Source: Brachionus plicatilis (lineage: Eukaryota; Rotifera; Eurotatoria; Ploima; Brachionidae). Taken from it: 64,000 nucleotides of DNA. Positions 48,353 to 61,095 of the stretch are shown here, one piece after another. The stretch is taken from contig QEOQ01000303.1 of NCBI GenBank assembly GCA_010279815.1, positions 561,567 to 625,566 on the forward strand. The letters are read 5' to 3'. The position numbers and the translations under genes are program-made. Position 1 is the first letter of the stretch. Every line of letters starts with the position of its first letter. Under the pieces are notes generated by a model. That model saw only the letters and a list, made by a program, of their open reading frames with translations. It searched no databases and was not told the origin of the DNA.

Positions 48353-50574
48353 ATAATTATTCAAATAATGCTTTTTTGAATTTTTTAATTGATGAAAAAA
48401 TCACTTAATAAAAATAATATGTAATTTTTATTTATTTTTTTTCAAATTTTGTTATACAACTCGTGGTTAGTTTTTTATAAAGTGATGAAATTTATGTTTT
48501 ACGAAATAAGGAATTTAAAGAACCCAATTCAAAGGATAGTTTTGCTTGGGTCTATTTTTTTAAATCATGCCGAATCTATATACGAGTTAAACAACCTTTG
48601 AATTTGTAGATCTATCCGATTGTAAGAAAACTAAATTTTTCACAATAATATGCAAAAAGAATAAAGATAGTTGAGACAGAAACAGAGATACAAAATAGAA
48701 AATATTGGGGTTCCATTTTAAAATAAAAATTCAATGATGAAATTGACATCGAGAGATGCCTACTTTGGATTAAAATGGTAAAAATGAAGTATTCCAAAGT
48801 TTCACGAACTCTTATTGATATATTTTGGTTTAGTAAAGTAGTGTTAAGTTTTAAAAAAGAGAGGAGTCAAAAGCTGAATTTTATTTAGATTTAAATTTTA
48901 AAATTCCAATAGTGCTAGAATTTGAATTTTTTTTTAAATTTGGTCGTGTTAAAATTGATTAAAAAAATTAGAGAATAGTTAAAATTTATTTAAAGGAGGA
49001 ATGTTTAAAAATAATTATCTAGTGGAACAATTAGAAAATTGTTTTTAGATTTAAGCATTATTGATTAAAAGTCTTGATTAACAAGGTGTTCAGTATGTGG
49101 CTAAAATAATCAAATAAATACATTTATTAAAAAACATTTTAAAAATTAGATATCTAATTTTTTTCCCATCGACGTTAATTTAATTAAATCGATATATCAA
49201 TAAACAAATAAAGCCAAATTGAATTGAACGATCTATCCGAGATTATATCAATTTGTTTATACTTTGAAATAAATTCAGAAAATTTTCAGCCAGCAAAAAA
49301 AATTTAAATAAATAAATTCGCTTAATTAAAAAACATTAAAATCCAACTGTTAAAAATTTTGATGCCAATATTTTTTGAGTGATAATTGACTTTGAACAGA
49401 TAATAGTTTCATTTTGAGCTTGAAAAAATGATTACCACCAATAAAGAGCCGTAGAGAGCCACTTCCTTTATTATTCCAAATTAGAAATGGAAATGACTTT
49501 TGTTTTGTTGTGTCTAAGAACAAATTTAATGTTTTCGGGCTCTTGAATTAAAAATTCAAAAACATGAATGATTCTGCTTAGGCTCAAAAATGCTGCTAAT
49601 TGTTCTGACGATGAGATTTACTCCAAATAAAACCAAATAATCAAATCAATCGACTATTATCAAAAGGAATCTTGCCAATAAATCATCGCTTCAAAGCTTA
49701 GCTTACTTGGTTGGAGAGAAATCTATTTTAGCGATCAATTTTGGCCGAATTAATAATCGTTTATCTCTGTAATAATATTCAGCGAACAGGTTTTTTAGAC
49801 TAAATAACTCGGGAATAATGCTAAAATGCCATATTGGCTGATTATTTTTTCCAAATAATTTCAACTATAAAAATTGTTCTCAATATAAATAAATAATTTT
49901 TCTCATTTTTATTGATACAGTTCTAGTTGACTCTAGAATAAACAAATATTTAGCATGCCAAGTGTAATAGTAGTAGTTAATAAAAACATGAAAACTAATC
50001 GAAAATGATTTGTTGAGTAAATCTCTCGGGATTAAGGAGCTTTCTTTTGAAGAGATTAACAATCAGACTATTTCGGAATAAGAGCAATTCGCTTCAGAAT
50101 TTTAATCTATTACACTTGTTCGAATGTTCCTTATTAGCTTGTCTGATCTGGCTTTGTGAGTTTGTTGATAAACTACCTGCTGGATTAAAGGATTTAAGTT
50201 TCTTTTGATAAACTTCGATCAAAGAACTCCTGGTACGTCCCCCTTTCTATTTGTTTTAATATAAATGTAATGTCCGTCTGATTTATTTGTAGACTTTTTA
50301 TCAAGTAATCAAACTGTTTACTTGGAAAATGACTTTATTAAAATTAAGCTTATTTTCGCATGTTTTTAAATTAATTGTGTTTAATTTTAATAGTATTTAA
50401 CTTTAAAAAAAAATAAAATTTAAAATGGTTTTAATTTATTATTAGTTTTTGCTGGATAAAAATAAAGTAATAATCAGCTCTGGTATGTCTATGAAATTTT
50501 ACTCAAAGTTAGATTAAAATCAATTTTAATTGTCATGTATTTTCTTAAAAATATCCTGAAGTTGAACTTTTTAG
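48353..50574. other. AT-rich spacer, nothing recognised
   Basis: No supported gene or repeat. Confidence 0.45.
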
Positions 50575-50751
50575 AAATTTATTTTTGACCAAGTTTATTT
50601 ATTAAAGGTTTGTAACAAACTAAGTAAAGCAGGTGATATTACCTCAACAACAAAAACTGTTGTAGAACTAAATGCGGTGCCATCATGGTATTTTTTGAGG
50701 AAAAATTCACCAAAAGAGATAATTAATTGTATTTATCAAAATAAAATTTGA
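50575..50751 (+). other. Orphan coding-like segment (possible exon or relic)
   Basis: After a CTTTTTAG acceptor there is a 58-codon open frame with protein-like composition (KVCNKLSKAGDITSTTKTVV, then ELNAVPSWYFLRKNSPKE), ending in TGA. No start codon, no clear partner exon and no recognised domain. It could be the last exon of a small gene or a fragment of an unknown element. Confidence 0.25.
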
Positions 50752-52655
50752 ATAAATTTTGATTTTAAAATTGATTTTTTTAAATATATATAACGAGAAG
50801 CACCGTTTGTAAGATTTTAACTTTTACTAAAAAAAATGTGAAAATGTTTATTTTTACTTCCTCTTAACATTTCAAAGTAATTGTTTCAAAAAAATTGTGT
50901 GTAAATTTTAGGTTTCTACAATCTAATTTGATTTGATTTTTTTATATAAAATAAAAAAATGAAAAAAAATTTATTTGATTGTTAAAAAAACCACTTGAAA
51001 AACTATTATGGACATTCTCTAAATATCGAACTGATTAAGTTTTTATTTTAAATTTCTTTAAAAAAAATATTTTAAGTTAGATTCCATTCGATTACACGTT
51101 ACTATTTAAATTAAAATTATTTTTTTATAAGTTTAAACTACTTTTTTCTACAATCATTTCGCTTAAAAGAAGGATCAAGTTCAATCATTTCATCATTATT
51201 AGCCTATTTAGATGATCTATATTTTTTTTTTATTAATTCAAATAATAATCTAAAGACAGGGATCATTATACAGTTCAGAATGGTTGAAAAGCGTTCTATT
51301 CAGACCGCACTTAAGCATTTGTCATTATTTTATAAAATTCTTAACATTCTCAAATTAAAACAAGCATTTTTTCTTCGATTTAGTTAATTTTAAAAAATTC
51401 TAAAAAATTTGTAGATTATCAATCAAATTTGAAAATTGAGGTGTAAAATTTTGTTGATATCTTGAGTGCTTCTAGTCTCAACCAAAAAATAAAAAGCTTA
51501 TTATGAATTTTAGTTAATTTAGCGTAAAACAAATTTGTCATATTAAAAAAATAAATAAATAAAATTTTAACAAGAAATAAAGTCGATTTAATTTTTTATT
51601 TTTTTTTAATTTAAAAAAAAACAAAAATTAGAAAGGATAAAAATTTTCTGGTTGAGTGAGCATGTTGCATAATTCCAATGAGATATCGATGAAATCGAAC
51701 AGGCATCAAAATGATAAACAAATAATGAAATTTTAATAATTTTTCTCAAAATAATTAATAGCCAGAACCGAGGCTAGGCGATTAGCAGTATTTATCTGGC
51801 ATTTGAAAATGTTAGCAGTGTTGACGCTCCGAGTGCTTGGAGATATTTCCAACTTGACTGCAACATATTCTTCCAAGTTTCTAATTTAGATTTAATTACT
51901 CGTAAAGATCTCATCGACGATCGAATCCAGATATATTGTTTTAAGAAACTATCATTTCAGATTATTTTAATTACATATTAATTACCTTTCAGTTAGTGAA
52001 TAATACAACTAGCAAAGTTTATAAACTTGTTTATATCATCAGCTAAATCGTATTGCAATTTCTCTTGCCTTATTTGCTTCAATTAGATTTTTATAATCTT
52101 AATCATTGTTTAATAACAAATAAATTTTTTTCATGCTGAATATTTTATAAATTTGTATAAATTACTAGCACTTTTTGACTAAAATAAAAATTAAAAGGCT
52201 TCAACTTTCAAGAATAGAACTCAATTAGATGTTGAATAGGGCTGCCTAAATAATTCTAGATGATAATCGTTTATTATACGTTAATAAAATGGAATAATCG
52301 ATAGCTGGCAGGAGTTTGATTTATACGCATCTAGCTTACAAACAAAAATAAATATATTTTCTAAAGAACAAGTTTCTACTTGCTATTATTATTTTTTTAT
52401 TTTAAGAAAAACAATTAGGAATAAATTTTATTTGTTAATTTTTGCTTATCAATAATTTACAATCGACCAATAAAACAAAAATCTAAATCTTAATTTTTTT
52501 TATATTTTACTCAAATTATATTTAAGAGAATAAAAATATAATTTTAAACCTGAGCAACATTCTTCCAATTTCCTCTCTCTCTTTCTCTTTTTTTCCAATT
52601 CCTGCACCTAATTAGCTCTAACAATTTTAGACACATAAATTTGTCTTGATCGAAA
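50752..52655. other. Spacer and upstream region of Nkx3
   Basis: AT-rich. The last 100 bp contain a CT-rich run (52566-52590). Probably holds the Nkx3 promoter and 5'-UTR, but no element can be fixed. Confidence 0.4.
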
Positions 52656-54184
52656 ATGACCGAGCAAAGCAGTTCCGACACAGGCTCTGAATTGAATGTT
52701 TCTATTGGAAGCAACGAGGCCAGCGCCCGAGTCCAGTCGGTGCCAAAAAATTCATTTTTTTCCATAGATCAGATTTTGAGTAAAAAATCGTGCAGAGATG
52801 ATGACGAGCATTGGGAAGAGCCGGCCGAAAAGCAGGCTCGGATTGGGTGCAGTGATGATGAGTCGGATCTGAGCGATGTAGAAGACGCAGAGGCGAAAAA
52901 AGACGAAAAGTGCCCTTTTAAACCAGTATCAAACTCTTCTCTATCTTCAAGCATATCTACGTCTTCCTCTTCTTCCGCGTCATCGGCGCCCTTTTTGCCA
53001 AAGCAAAAAGACTGGTCACATAATCAGCATTTAGCCTTAAACCAACTGACCAAGCCTTGTATGGTGCCCAAATTTTCTTTTAATCAAGCATCAATTTTCC
53101 AGACTCCACAACTTTCTTTTTCACCAAATGCGCTGCCCAATTCATCTTTTCAGCATCACAACTTGTATTTTCCACAATTTCACAATGGCTACGCTTCGAA
53201 TGCTAATTTTGGTCATCACTCTGGTCACCCACTGTTGGTCAAACCGAAAAAGAAGAGGTCCAGAGCTGCTTTTTCACATGCTCAAGTTTTGGAATTGGAA
53301 AAAAGGTTCAATTATCAGCGCTATTTGTCCGGACCAGAGCGAGCCGATCTGGCATCTAGTCTCAAAGTAAAATTTGAATTTATTTATTTATTATTAATAA
53401 AATTTTTCTGTAATTCAATGAATTTTAATTTTTTTTTCATTTAATTTTAAAGCTTACAGAGACACAGGTTAAAATTTGGTTTCAAAATAGAAGATACAAG
53501 ACCAAACGAAAGCAGATAATGTCACAGGCTCAGTCGACCAACTCGGACTTTAATGAAGATGAGGACGACGAAGAGGATGATGACACTGAGAATTGTGACA
53601 ATTCGGTGGGAGAGAGTGAAGATGGCAAAAAGTGTGAGGAAGTGGCCAAAAAATTGAATGAAAATGAAAAATCTAGCATGTTTTCGAAAAATTTCTACAA
53701 ATTAATAAGTCAAAATAGTCAGTTACAAGAACAATTTCATCAGTATAGTTTAGCCAATTTTCAAAATTCAGATTTTCTCAAGAGTAAAAAATCCAATGAT
53801 TGTGTCAATGTGGCCAAGTCTTTGAATGAAATAAACAAGTCAAATAGTGAAAGTGATGTGATCGAGAAATGTGACAGCATGCAGCAATACACGAATATAT
53901 CTCCTCAATCGACTCAAGTATCAGTGGACAATTTAACCAGTGTAAATAACTTAGTGGCAAGTCAGACACCATTACAAGTGAATCATGGAAGTCTATTGGC
54001 TCAATTTATGTCACCGGCCGCGTTTGCCGCAGCCATGTTTTACAATTCATCAAAGCCGAATAACCTGCTAGTACCAATTAATCCTAACAATGTGACGTTA
54101 TACCAAAAAAACTATTTGGAAGCGTTGAATTTTTACAAGGCTGCGTGCAATGGAAATGGTGTAAATGCCACATCAACTAATTAG
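52656..54184 (+). CDS. Nkx3: NK-class homeodomain protein Nkx3 (bagpipe)
   Basis: Nuclear transcription factor; in other bilaterians bagpipe/Nkx3 specifies visceral mesoderm. Two exons, 52656-53366 and 53453-54184, join in phase 0 (86-bp intron inside the homeodomain) to 480 aa. Residues 34-41 (FFSIDQIL) are an eh1/TN-type repressor motif. Acidic and Ser-rich stretches follow. The homeodomain is about residues 199-258: [62 protein letters not shown] and RYKTKRKQ with Tyr at homeodomain position 54 mark the NK3 family. A long Asp/Glu run follows the homeodomain (about 268-285). A poly(A) signal AATAAA lies at 54299-54304. Class certain, orthology very likely. Confidence 0.93.
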
Positions 54185-54751
54185 AACGAAATAAGAAAAT
54201 ATTTTAAGCCAAATAAGCCTAAGTCCTTAATATCTAACAACCTGTTATATTTTCAATACAAGTGTAATTTTTGTTAATTAGACTCATATTTTAACAAAAA
54301 TAAAATATTTTGCGTGTTTTTAAATTCGGCTTTTCCGTTTGTTATTAGTTGAAGTTCTTGTCATATAGTTAACTCTTTGAGAGAGATTTTGCGTGTTTAA
54401 ATTTAAAATTAATTATGTTTTTTTATTTGTATTTTTTTTTATTATTATTGGCAAATAAAAAAAAATTTAATCTAAAATTTGATTTGTAAAAAAAAATAAA
54501 AAATTTCAATTAAAATTTTTAATTGATCAGATGATTAATAAAAAAAGTATTCAAAATGCTGAAGAATACTCATGAAATATTATCAATGAATTTCTTAGAT
54601 TTTTTAAAAAATATTTTCTGAACTCTTACCTGGCAATTTTAGCCTCATTGGTTTGCATTCAATATTTCCTTTTTCCATTTCCTTTTCTTTTGTGTTCTTT
54701 AAAAAAAAATAATTTTTGCTTTATTTTTATTAGTTATTTTAATTCTTTTTA

Positions 54752-55021
54752 GGTGCCTCAATAAAAAAAATGTTATCGCCAAAGAAGAAGGTGAGCTTCT
54801 CGTGCTCTAGATCTTTTTAATTCCTTTATTTTTTTCTGTGTATTCTTATTTTTTCTTTTCTTTTTTATTTAATTTTGATTTTTATTTTCTAATCTTAATG
54901 TATTTAAGTTCAGTACAATAAAATGAATAAAACATCTGATGTAATTTTAGCATTTCACTCAATTTTATTTCAGGTAAATTTAATCCGAAAAAAAACGGCG
55001 TGTGCTAATTCATTAACTTAA
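54752..55021 (+). other. Two possible small exons downstream of Nkx3
   Basis: A segment from the CTTTTTAG acceptor (54751) to GTGAGC (54792) contains ATG TTA TCG CCA AAG AAG AAG. A segment from TTTATTTCAG (54973) runs GTA AAT TTA ATC CGA ... and stops with TAA at about 55021. They join in frame to a short basic peptide (MLSPKKKVNLIRKKTACANS...). It could be an alternative 3' end of the upstream gene, a 5'-UTR open frame or chance splice-like sites. Confidence 0.2.
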
Positions 55022-56347
55022 ATAAATTACTTTTCACCAATTTTATTAATGAATATAAAAATGACTTAATTTTCAAAAAATTACATTATTAATTTGAATT
55101 TATTTTTAAAATCAAGTTTGATGCTTGTTTGTCTTATATTTAATTAAATTCAAAAAAAATTAATTTAAAAATAAATTTTGTTATCCTTTGCCACTATATG
55201 AACCGAATTGTAACAAACAAAGAATTATTGAGATCTAAATTAGAAACCTGATTACAGTACTCACATTTTAAATTAAAATGTTAAAATAAAATTTCCTTTT
55301 CTTTTGTTCATTACTATATATAAAAAATACTTTTCAGTTTTTTAATGGTTGCATCGGAGCAAAAATCTTCGCCATGTTATAAGATTTGTATACGAGGTTG
55401 GGGGGAGTTTCTGTGTTTTTTAATCGAATTATTCAAAATTAATCTATTGCTTAATAGTAGTTAATTAATTAAAAAAAAGTGCGAATTTAATTTGATTAAT
55501 TTTTTGAAAAATTTTTATTAAAAAGCGCCCAATATTAAAAGTTGATTAATTGATATTTTAGCTATTGAGTAAACTAAATGAACGTTCTTAGAACAAACTC
55601 AATACTATTCATGATACTAGATACTATGAACCATTAATTTATTGCTTGATTACACCATTCTCTCGTAACCTCAAATTTATTCGCATTTTAATATAATTAA
55701 CTAATTTTTTTCTAAAAACAAGGAAAAAAAGGAAAAAGAACAAAAAAACTAAATAATCAAAGGTTTATATCGGAACAACCTTGGAAGTATATCTTTTAAA
55801 ATAGTCGTTAGTGTGTTAAGCTTAACTAAAGAAGGAAATAGTAAACAAGAAAGTCGAGAAATATTCTAACATTAAAAAATATTAGCAATATAAGCTTATT
55901 ATTTAAACTGATAAATTATAAAAATTTAAGCAATTTAAAAAAAAATTGAAATTAAAATTGGCTTAACTTTTTTAATAAGATGGGAAAAAAATTTCATAAG
56001 TAGACAACATTTCAATGCTGTGTCAAAAAACCTCAATTGTTAAATCAATTATCTGTAAAATATATTTTAAAATTTCAAAGCTGAGGAGGTACGGAGGGGC
56101 GCAACCCAATCCGTGACTTGTTTTCTTTAGAAATAATATATATTTTTGCTTCATTTTTATTAGTTATTTTAATTTTTTGTTGATTTTTGGTAAGGAATGT
56201 TGAATTTTTTTAATTTTTCATAATAAAATTAATTAAATGTTTTGTAAGAGAAGGGTTTTGTGAAGTTCAGTACAAAATATCAGAAAAATATGATAAAAAA
56301 TTGAAATACTTTTTGCTAAAAGTTTAAAATTAGTTCCGTATATGCAT

Positions 56348-56509
56348 ATTGTGCAACATTCAAAGTTGTATTAACTATTACAGTCTGCTATTGATGTGCA
56401 AATTATCTTCAAAATGCTCTATGCTCGAATATATTTAAATCTAATTTCTGCTAAATTTGCACAGTTTTGCAGACCTTTATAGCTGATGCAACATTGAAAG
56501 TTGCACAAT
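56348..56509. repeat. Imperfect inverted repeat (small MITE-like hairpin)
   Basis: ATTGTGCAACATTCAAAGTTG at the left is mirrored by CAACATTGAAAGTTGCACAAT at the right, around a ~120-bp non-coding centre. No clear target duplication was seen. Confidence 0.5.
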
Positions 56510-57349
56510 GTCGTAATCACTAAACTAATTTTTATAATTTAGAAAAGAGTTATTTAATTTTCTATTATTTGTTCCTCTTCTTTTTATCATTTTATACTGA
56601 ATTTCCAAAAACCAAAAGAAGTCAATTTTATAATTTTCTTACCAAAGTCTTCATTTTTTCGACCCTTAGCAATTTTGAACGATTTTACTAAAATTTACGT
56701 ATTTTAATGAAAGTTTACTTAATTTTTCGTAAATCACATATCCTTACCGACTAATATTTACCTTAGATTATGTAAGCTTCCTAAAAAATAATCCAAATTG
56801 TCAAAATTACGTAAAAACATGTAGAAGAACTGTATCTTTAGAGATTTAGAGAATTCAAATTTTTTAATTTAGAAAACATTGAACTTTAAATGATTGAATC
56901 GAAAACAGATATAATTTTTTTCAATTATCAAATGTATAACTCGTGTCTCAGGGTCTTAAACTTGTTTTTTTAAAAATATAAACCTAGAATAAGTTTGAAT
57001 TGCTAATTTACTACCGATCAAATTCAATATATTGGATAGACTTATGACCGATTTTCTATTGCTTACACCCTAACCCCTATTTGCATGCAGATTCGAAAAG
57101 AATGAAGCTTTATATTTACTAATTTTTTTAAATTGATTGTACAAAAATTTTTATAATTTACCTAAATTTCAGTAAATTTACTGCAAAAAAAATTCTAGTA
57201 GATATAATGCGAATTGACCAAAATCAAAAAAGACAAAATAGAATTGAAAAATTTTTAGAAAAATATTTAGAATTTTAGTTGATTCCATATTTAAGCAAAT
57301 CCATTTATTTATTATTTACGAATCTTTATTACTAAACATAGAATTAAAC

Positions 57350-57598
57350 CACTACACCAGGTTTTTCAGACCACATGAAGAGTTCCAACACCAAGCTACC
57401 AAGATGCAAACAAAAACTTGAATAATCTATGCAAAACATTTGGGTTCACCATTTTATCCGAATAAGAGATTCCTCTTTCAAAAATTCAAATTAGAAGTAG
57501 GACTCAAAGCTACCGGCTGGCACTCGGCTCCAGCATGCTTTAATTCTCGAGTTGGTTATCTCGGATATTTTAGACGTGAAATGGATATTTTAAAATAG
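57350..57598 (+). pseudogene. Unrecognised coding relic with one in-frame stop
   Basis: An 83-codon frame interrupted by one TGA. Its translation has a protein-like composition unlike its AT-rich surroundings: HYTRFFRPHEEFQHQATKMQ before the stop, then GSPFYPNKRFLFQKFKLEVG, KATGWHSAPACFNSRVG and YLGYFRREMDILK to a TAG. No family recognised. Likely a fragment of a mobile element or a dead gene. Confidence 0.3.
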
Positions 57599-58763
57599 AC
57601 CTTTAGAATGAAACCAAAATTTTTTATTTAATATTTAATCTCTTAATAGTTAACACATTTAAAAGGATATCGAAAGAATAATAAATTAAAAATATTCTAA
57701 AATCGATTAAAAAAAAAATTTATTCAAACATTTTTAAGCTCTTGAACTTTTATTAGACAATGTTCTCAACATGAATCGGAGAGAGTTACAATAAGTTTAT
57801 TTTAAAAAAAAATTAAATGAAATAGTTAAGTTTTACGGCTGTCGTCAGACATGTAAGAAGAAAAATTATTTAATTAATTTTTTTGATCAATTACAATAAT
57901 AAAGTCATCAATATGGAAAATTCACATTTTTGTCTAGCAAAAAATTAAAGTTTTAGTTATTTTTGTAGATAATTGTTTTATTTTTGGGACTTTTTTTTTT
58001 GAAGCTGTATAATGTAATACACGTGGTATTTGTTTATTATCTTTTGTGCATTGACGAGTATTAATTTAATAATTCTATGCTGTGGTTGAGAGACCAAACA
58101 ATAAAAAGAGGAACTTTTTAAGGATAAATCTTTATTTGAAATAAATTGGAATTTCAAACTAATAAGTGAAAAACAAGCATTTATATATGGAAAATTATAA
58201 TTAGAAAAAAATCAATCTTTGCAATCTTCTTACAAAAAAAATATTGAAATTTACTTGTAAAAAAATATTAAAAACAATATATTCGACTATTTGTGACATA
58301 CAGTGTCATACTTATGGGACAGTGTAGAATATGAGAGATGGAAGAATACAGTCTTCATCAAAATCAATTAAATTATTTAGCATTGGGATGAGGCTATTTT
58401 GTTCCGATTAATTCATTGTTAATTTTTTAATATTGTATAAGGTCAACCTTTTCTTTTGTTTCTTTAAGTGTTGTCTTTAGATCTTATTTATTTTTTTCTC
58501 ATACTATAAGTTCTAAAACTAGCTTGATAACTCTTCTTGGATATGTTAAATTGGTTATTTAACGAACATTTTTTAAGTTTCAAAATATTTATAAAAAATT
58601 TGTTTTTATCTATATATTATTTCTTTGGAAATATAGATCTTTTCAAGCACTTTGTAAAAGGAGGGAAAAATCATAATTGTTTCGAACCCACTGTCTAGTG
58701 ACTCAGTAATTATGTAAATCAGAATTTTGTCACCTCATCCAGATTAATTTTTGGGAGTTTCAG

Positions 58764-58879
58764 AACAAAAAACCGACCAAACAGGACCAAACTTTGAAAA
58801 GTCAATAAACTTAGAAAATAAATCTCATGATGAGATTTTTGCTGAAGCTGATTTGTATGAAAGATTAAATTTAATTTAA
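58764..58879 (+). other. Orphan terminal-exon-like segment
   Basis: After a GGGAGTTTCAG acceptor, a 37-codon frame (QKTDQTGPNFEKSINLENKS..., EIFAEADLYERLNLI) ends in TAA one base before a hAT-type MITE end. Composition is protein-like, but no upstream exon was found. Confidence 0.2.
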
Positions 58880-58880
58880 C

Positions 58881-58970
58881 CAGAGTTGTTTAAAAAGGCA
58901 CAAGTCTTAAGCCAAGTACAAGTCCGGTAATTTTTTTTTTTAAATTCTGGATTTGGTTTTCTAAAGTTCA
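58881..58970 (+). mobile_element. hAT-type MITE, left end only
   Basis: CAGAGTTGTTTAAAAAGGCACAAGTCTTAAG..., with AAGTACAAGTCCGG, matches the left half of the element at 12936. The right end is not found nearby. A truncated copy. Confidence 0.65.
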
Positions 58971-61095
58971 GTACAAAAGAATAGAACAAAATGATATGAA
59001 TTCAATAACTTTTTTGCTAAGTTTGCAGAGTTTCAATCTCTTCAAATTCAATCACTTTTTTACTTAAGAAGAGATAATTAATTTTACTGTTAAATATATA
59101 TTAAAAAATTATTTAACTTTTTATTATTAAAAATTAAATTATTTAAAAAGAAATATTGATCTAATAATGACATTTCCAATTCTAAAGAATCTGTTCGAGC
59201 ACATATTCGTATGAGAATTTTTAAACACACTTTTTATGGAATTTTTTCCATTGTATTTTATTTTTCGATTTGTAAAATTAAATATAATTCTTTGATATTT
59301 TTGTCGATTAATTCTGATCATACATTGTGAGAAAACTTTTGTTTATAATTTTTTTTATCATTTTACTAAAAGCTTTTTGGAACTAGTTTTTGAATAAGCG
59401 TTATGCAAGCATTTTTTCTTCATTTAGGTTAATAAATAACAAGGATTTAAGGATGAATATTCCTCTAATTTTTATTTTCTTTTTTTTTTAAATATGGAAA
59501 AATAAATGCTATTTTAGAGATTCAATTACCTAGAAAATTTTTCTTATCAAATTAATCGAGAGCTGCAATTAACTCTAAAAAATTTTATTTTGTTGTTGTT
59601 AAAAAAGGTTGTATAAATAAAATTTTGTTCGAAATTCGCTCAAATATAAAAAAGACCTTTAATTAAATGTATTTGAAGTCTTGTAGAATAATTAATTCGG
59701 TCAATTCCGATTAATTAATTGTCGCTAATAAATATTTATTCCCTCGAAATGTAATTAAAATATCAATCAAAAATTTTCAGTATTTATTTGACTCCAATTT
59801 AAATAAAACTTTTTTAAGAATAATCAATTGTAATTATTTTAAAGTCAGAGATGCTTAATTTTATTAGATTTGTTTGTTAAAAAATTACAGAGATAAATTC
59901 ACCAAGCTCTTTCGTGATCCTTTTTTAAGAGAGGCTTTTCGATGATTGATGCTGCTATAAAATTTTAGGTCCATGAATATGATTTTTCACTATTTTATAT
60001 AAACTTGATTAACAAATAATCTTAATAAGTTATGTAAATTATTTTTGTTAAGCGAAAAATAGTAAATATATAGATGATCTTTAATACGATATTGTCCAAT
60101 TTATCATTCAAAAAAAGAGACCAGGGCGTTAGAAAAAAAATAAATATTAACATCAAAATTTTAATATTTGATTTTTTTCTCATCTTAATTTTAATTTTTA
60201 TATTTTAAGATAAAGAATTAATAAGTTATACACAAATAAGTTGTATCAAATTGATGAAAAGGATTGATAATGAAAAAACTTTAGTTCAAAAATATTTTTA
60301 GTTGTATAAAAAGGTGATCATGACTAAAAGTAAAAATATAAATAAAAAGTAAGATATTGTTTTATTTCAAAAAATTAAATTTTATAATTTAGAGCTAAAT
60401 TTTAATCTTTTTTTTAAATTTCGATTATTTGGTATACTTGAGCATTTAATAAATATTATACAAATAAAGCTATTTGTTAATTATTTTAGAGAAAAAAATT
60501 TAGATATGAAATGTTGACAAAAATGGATAATATTTTCATGCCTAGATTTCCGTACTGATTTTTTGTTAGTTCTACTTTAATAATTTAAAATTGTTCAATC
60601 TAAATAACTTGTATTTTTTTTCATATTCAGATAGTTAAATGAGATTTGATGAATAGCCTAAATAAATGCTTAAAAGAACTAAATTGCAATTTTGTTTCAT
60701 TCTTTTTGAAATCACTTGAGTCTGTAATGATGGCCAACTCTGATCTCGCAAAAAGCTTGTTTATTTTATTTATTATTAATATTTGAGCTTGTTTATCGAT
60801 AAAATCGAATAAGACCGTAAATTGAATGAATTTAATTTTCGCTTAATCAAGTTACTTAATGATCCTTTAATTTATTTGGATTAAGTTAGAATTATAAATT
60901 TTTAATCATTTCTAATGAGAATTAAATTTATTTTTTTATTAGATATTTGAAATGACCCTCTCATAATTCTGAAATCAAACGCAATGATTTGCAAGTATAT
61001 GATTGCGAATTAGTAGAATTAAAAAAATTACAATACAGAATGAAATTTCTTATTTTGAGCCAAGTCGAAAAATTGTAATTTTGTAATGGTTCAAG
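58971..61095. other. AT-rich spacer upstream of the Ig gene
   Basis: No supported gene. Contains the presumed promoter and 5'-UTR of the Ig-domain gene near its end. Confidence 0.45.

Noticed and set aside
54631..54697. Possible minus-strand exon (MEKGNIECKPMRLKLP before GTAAGAG)
   Set aside because: It has a good donor, but no neighbouring exons on that strand keep the frame and it has no recognisable domain.
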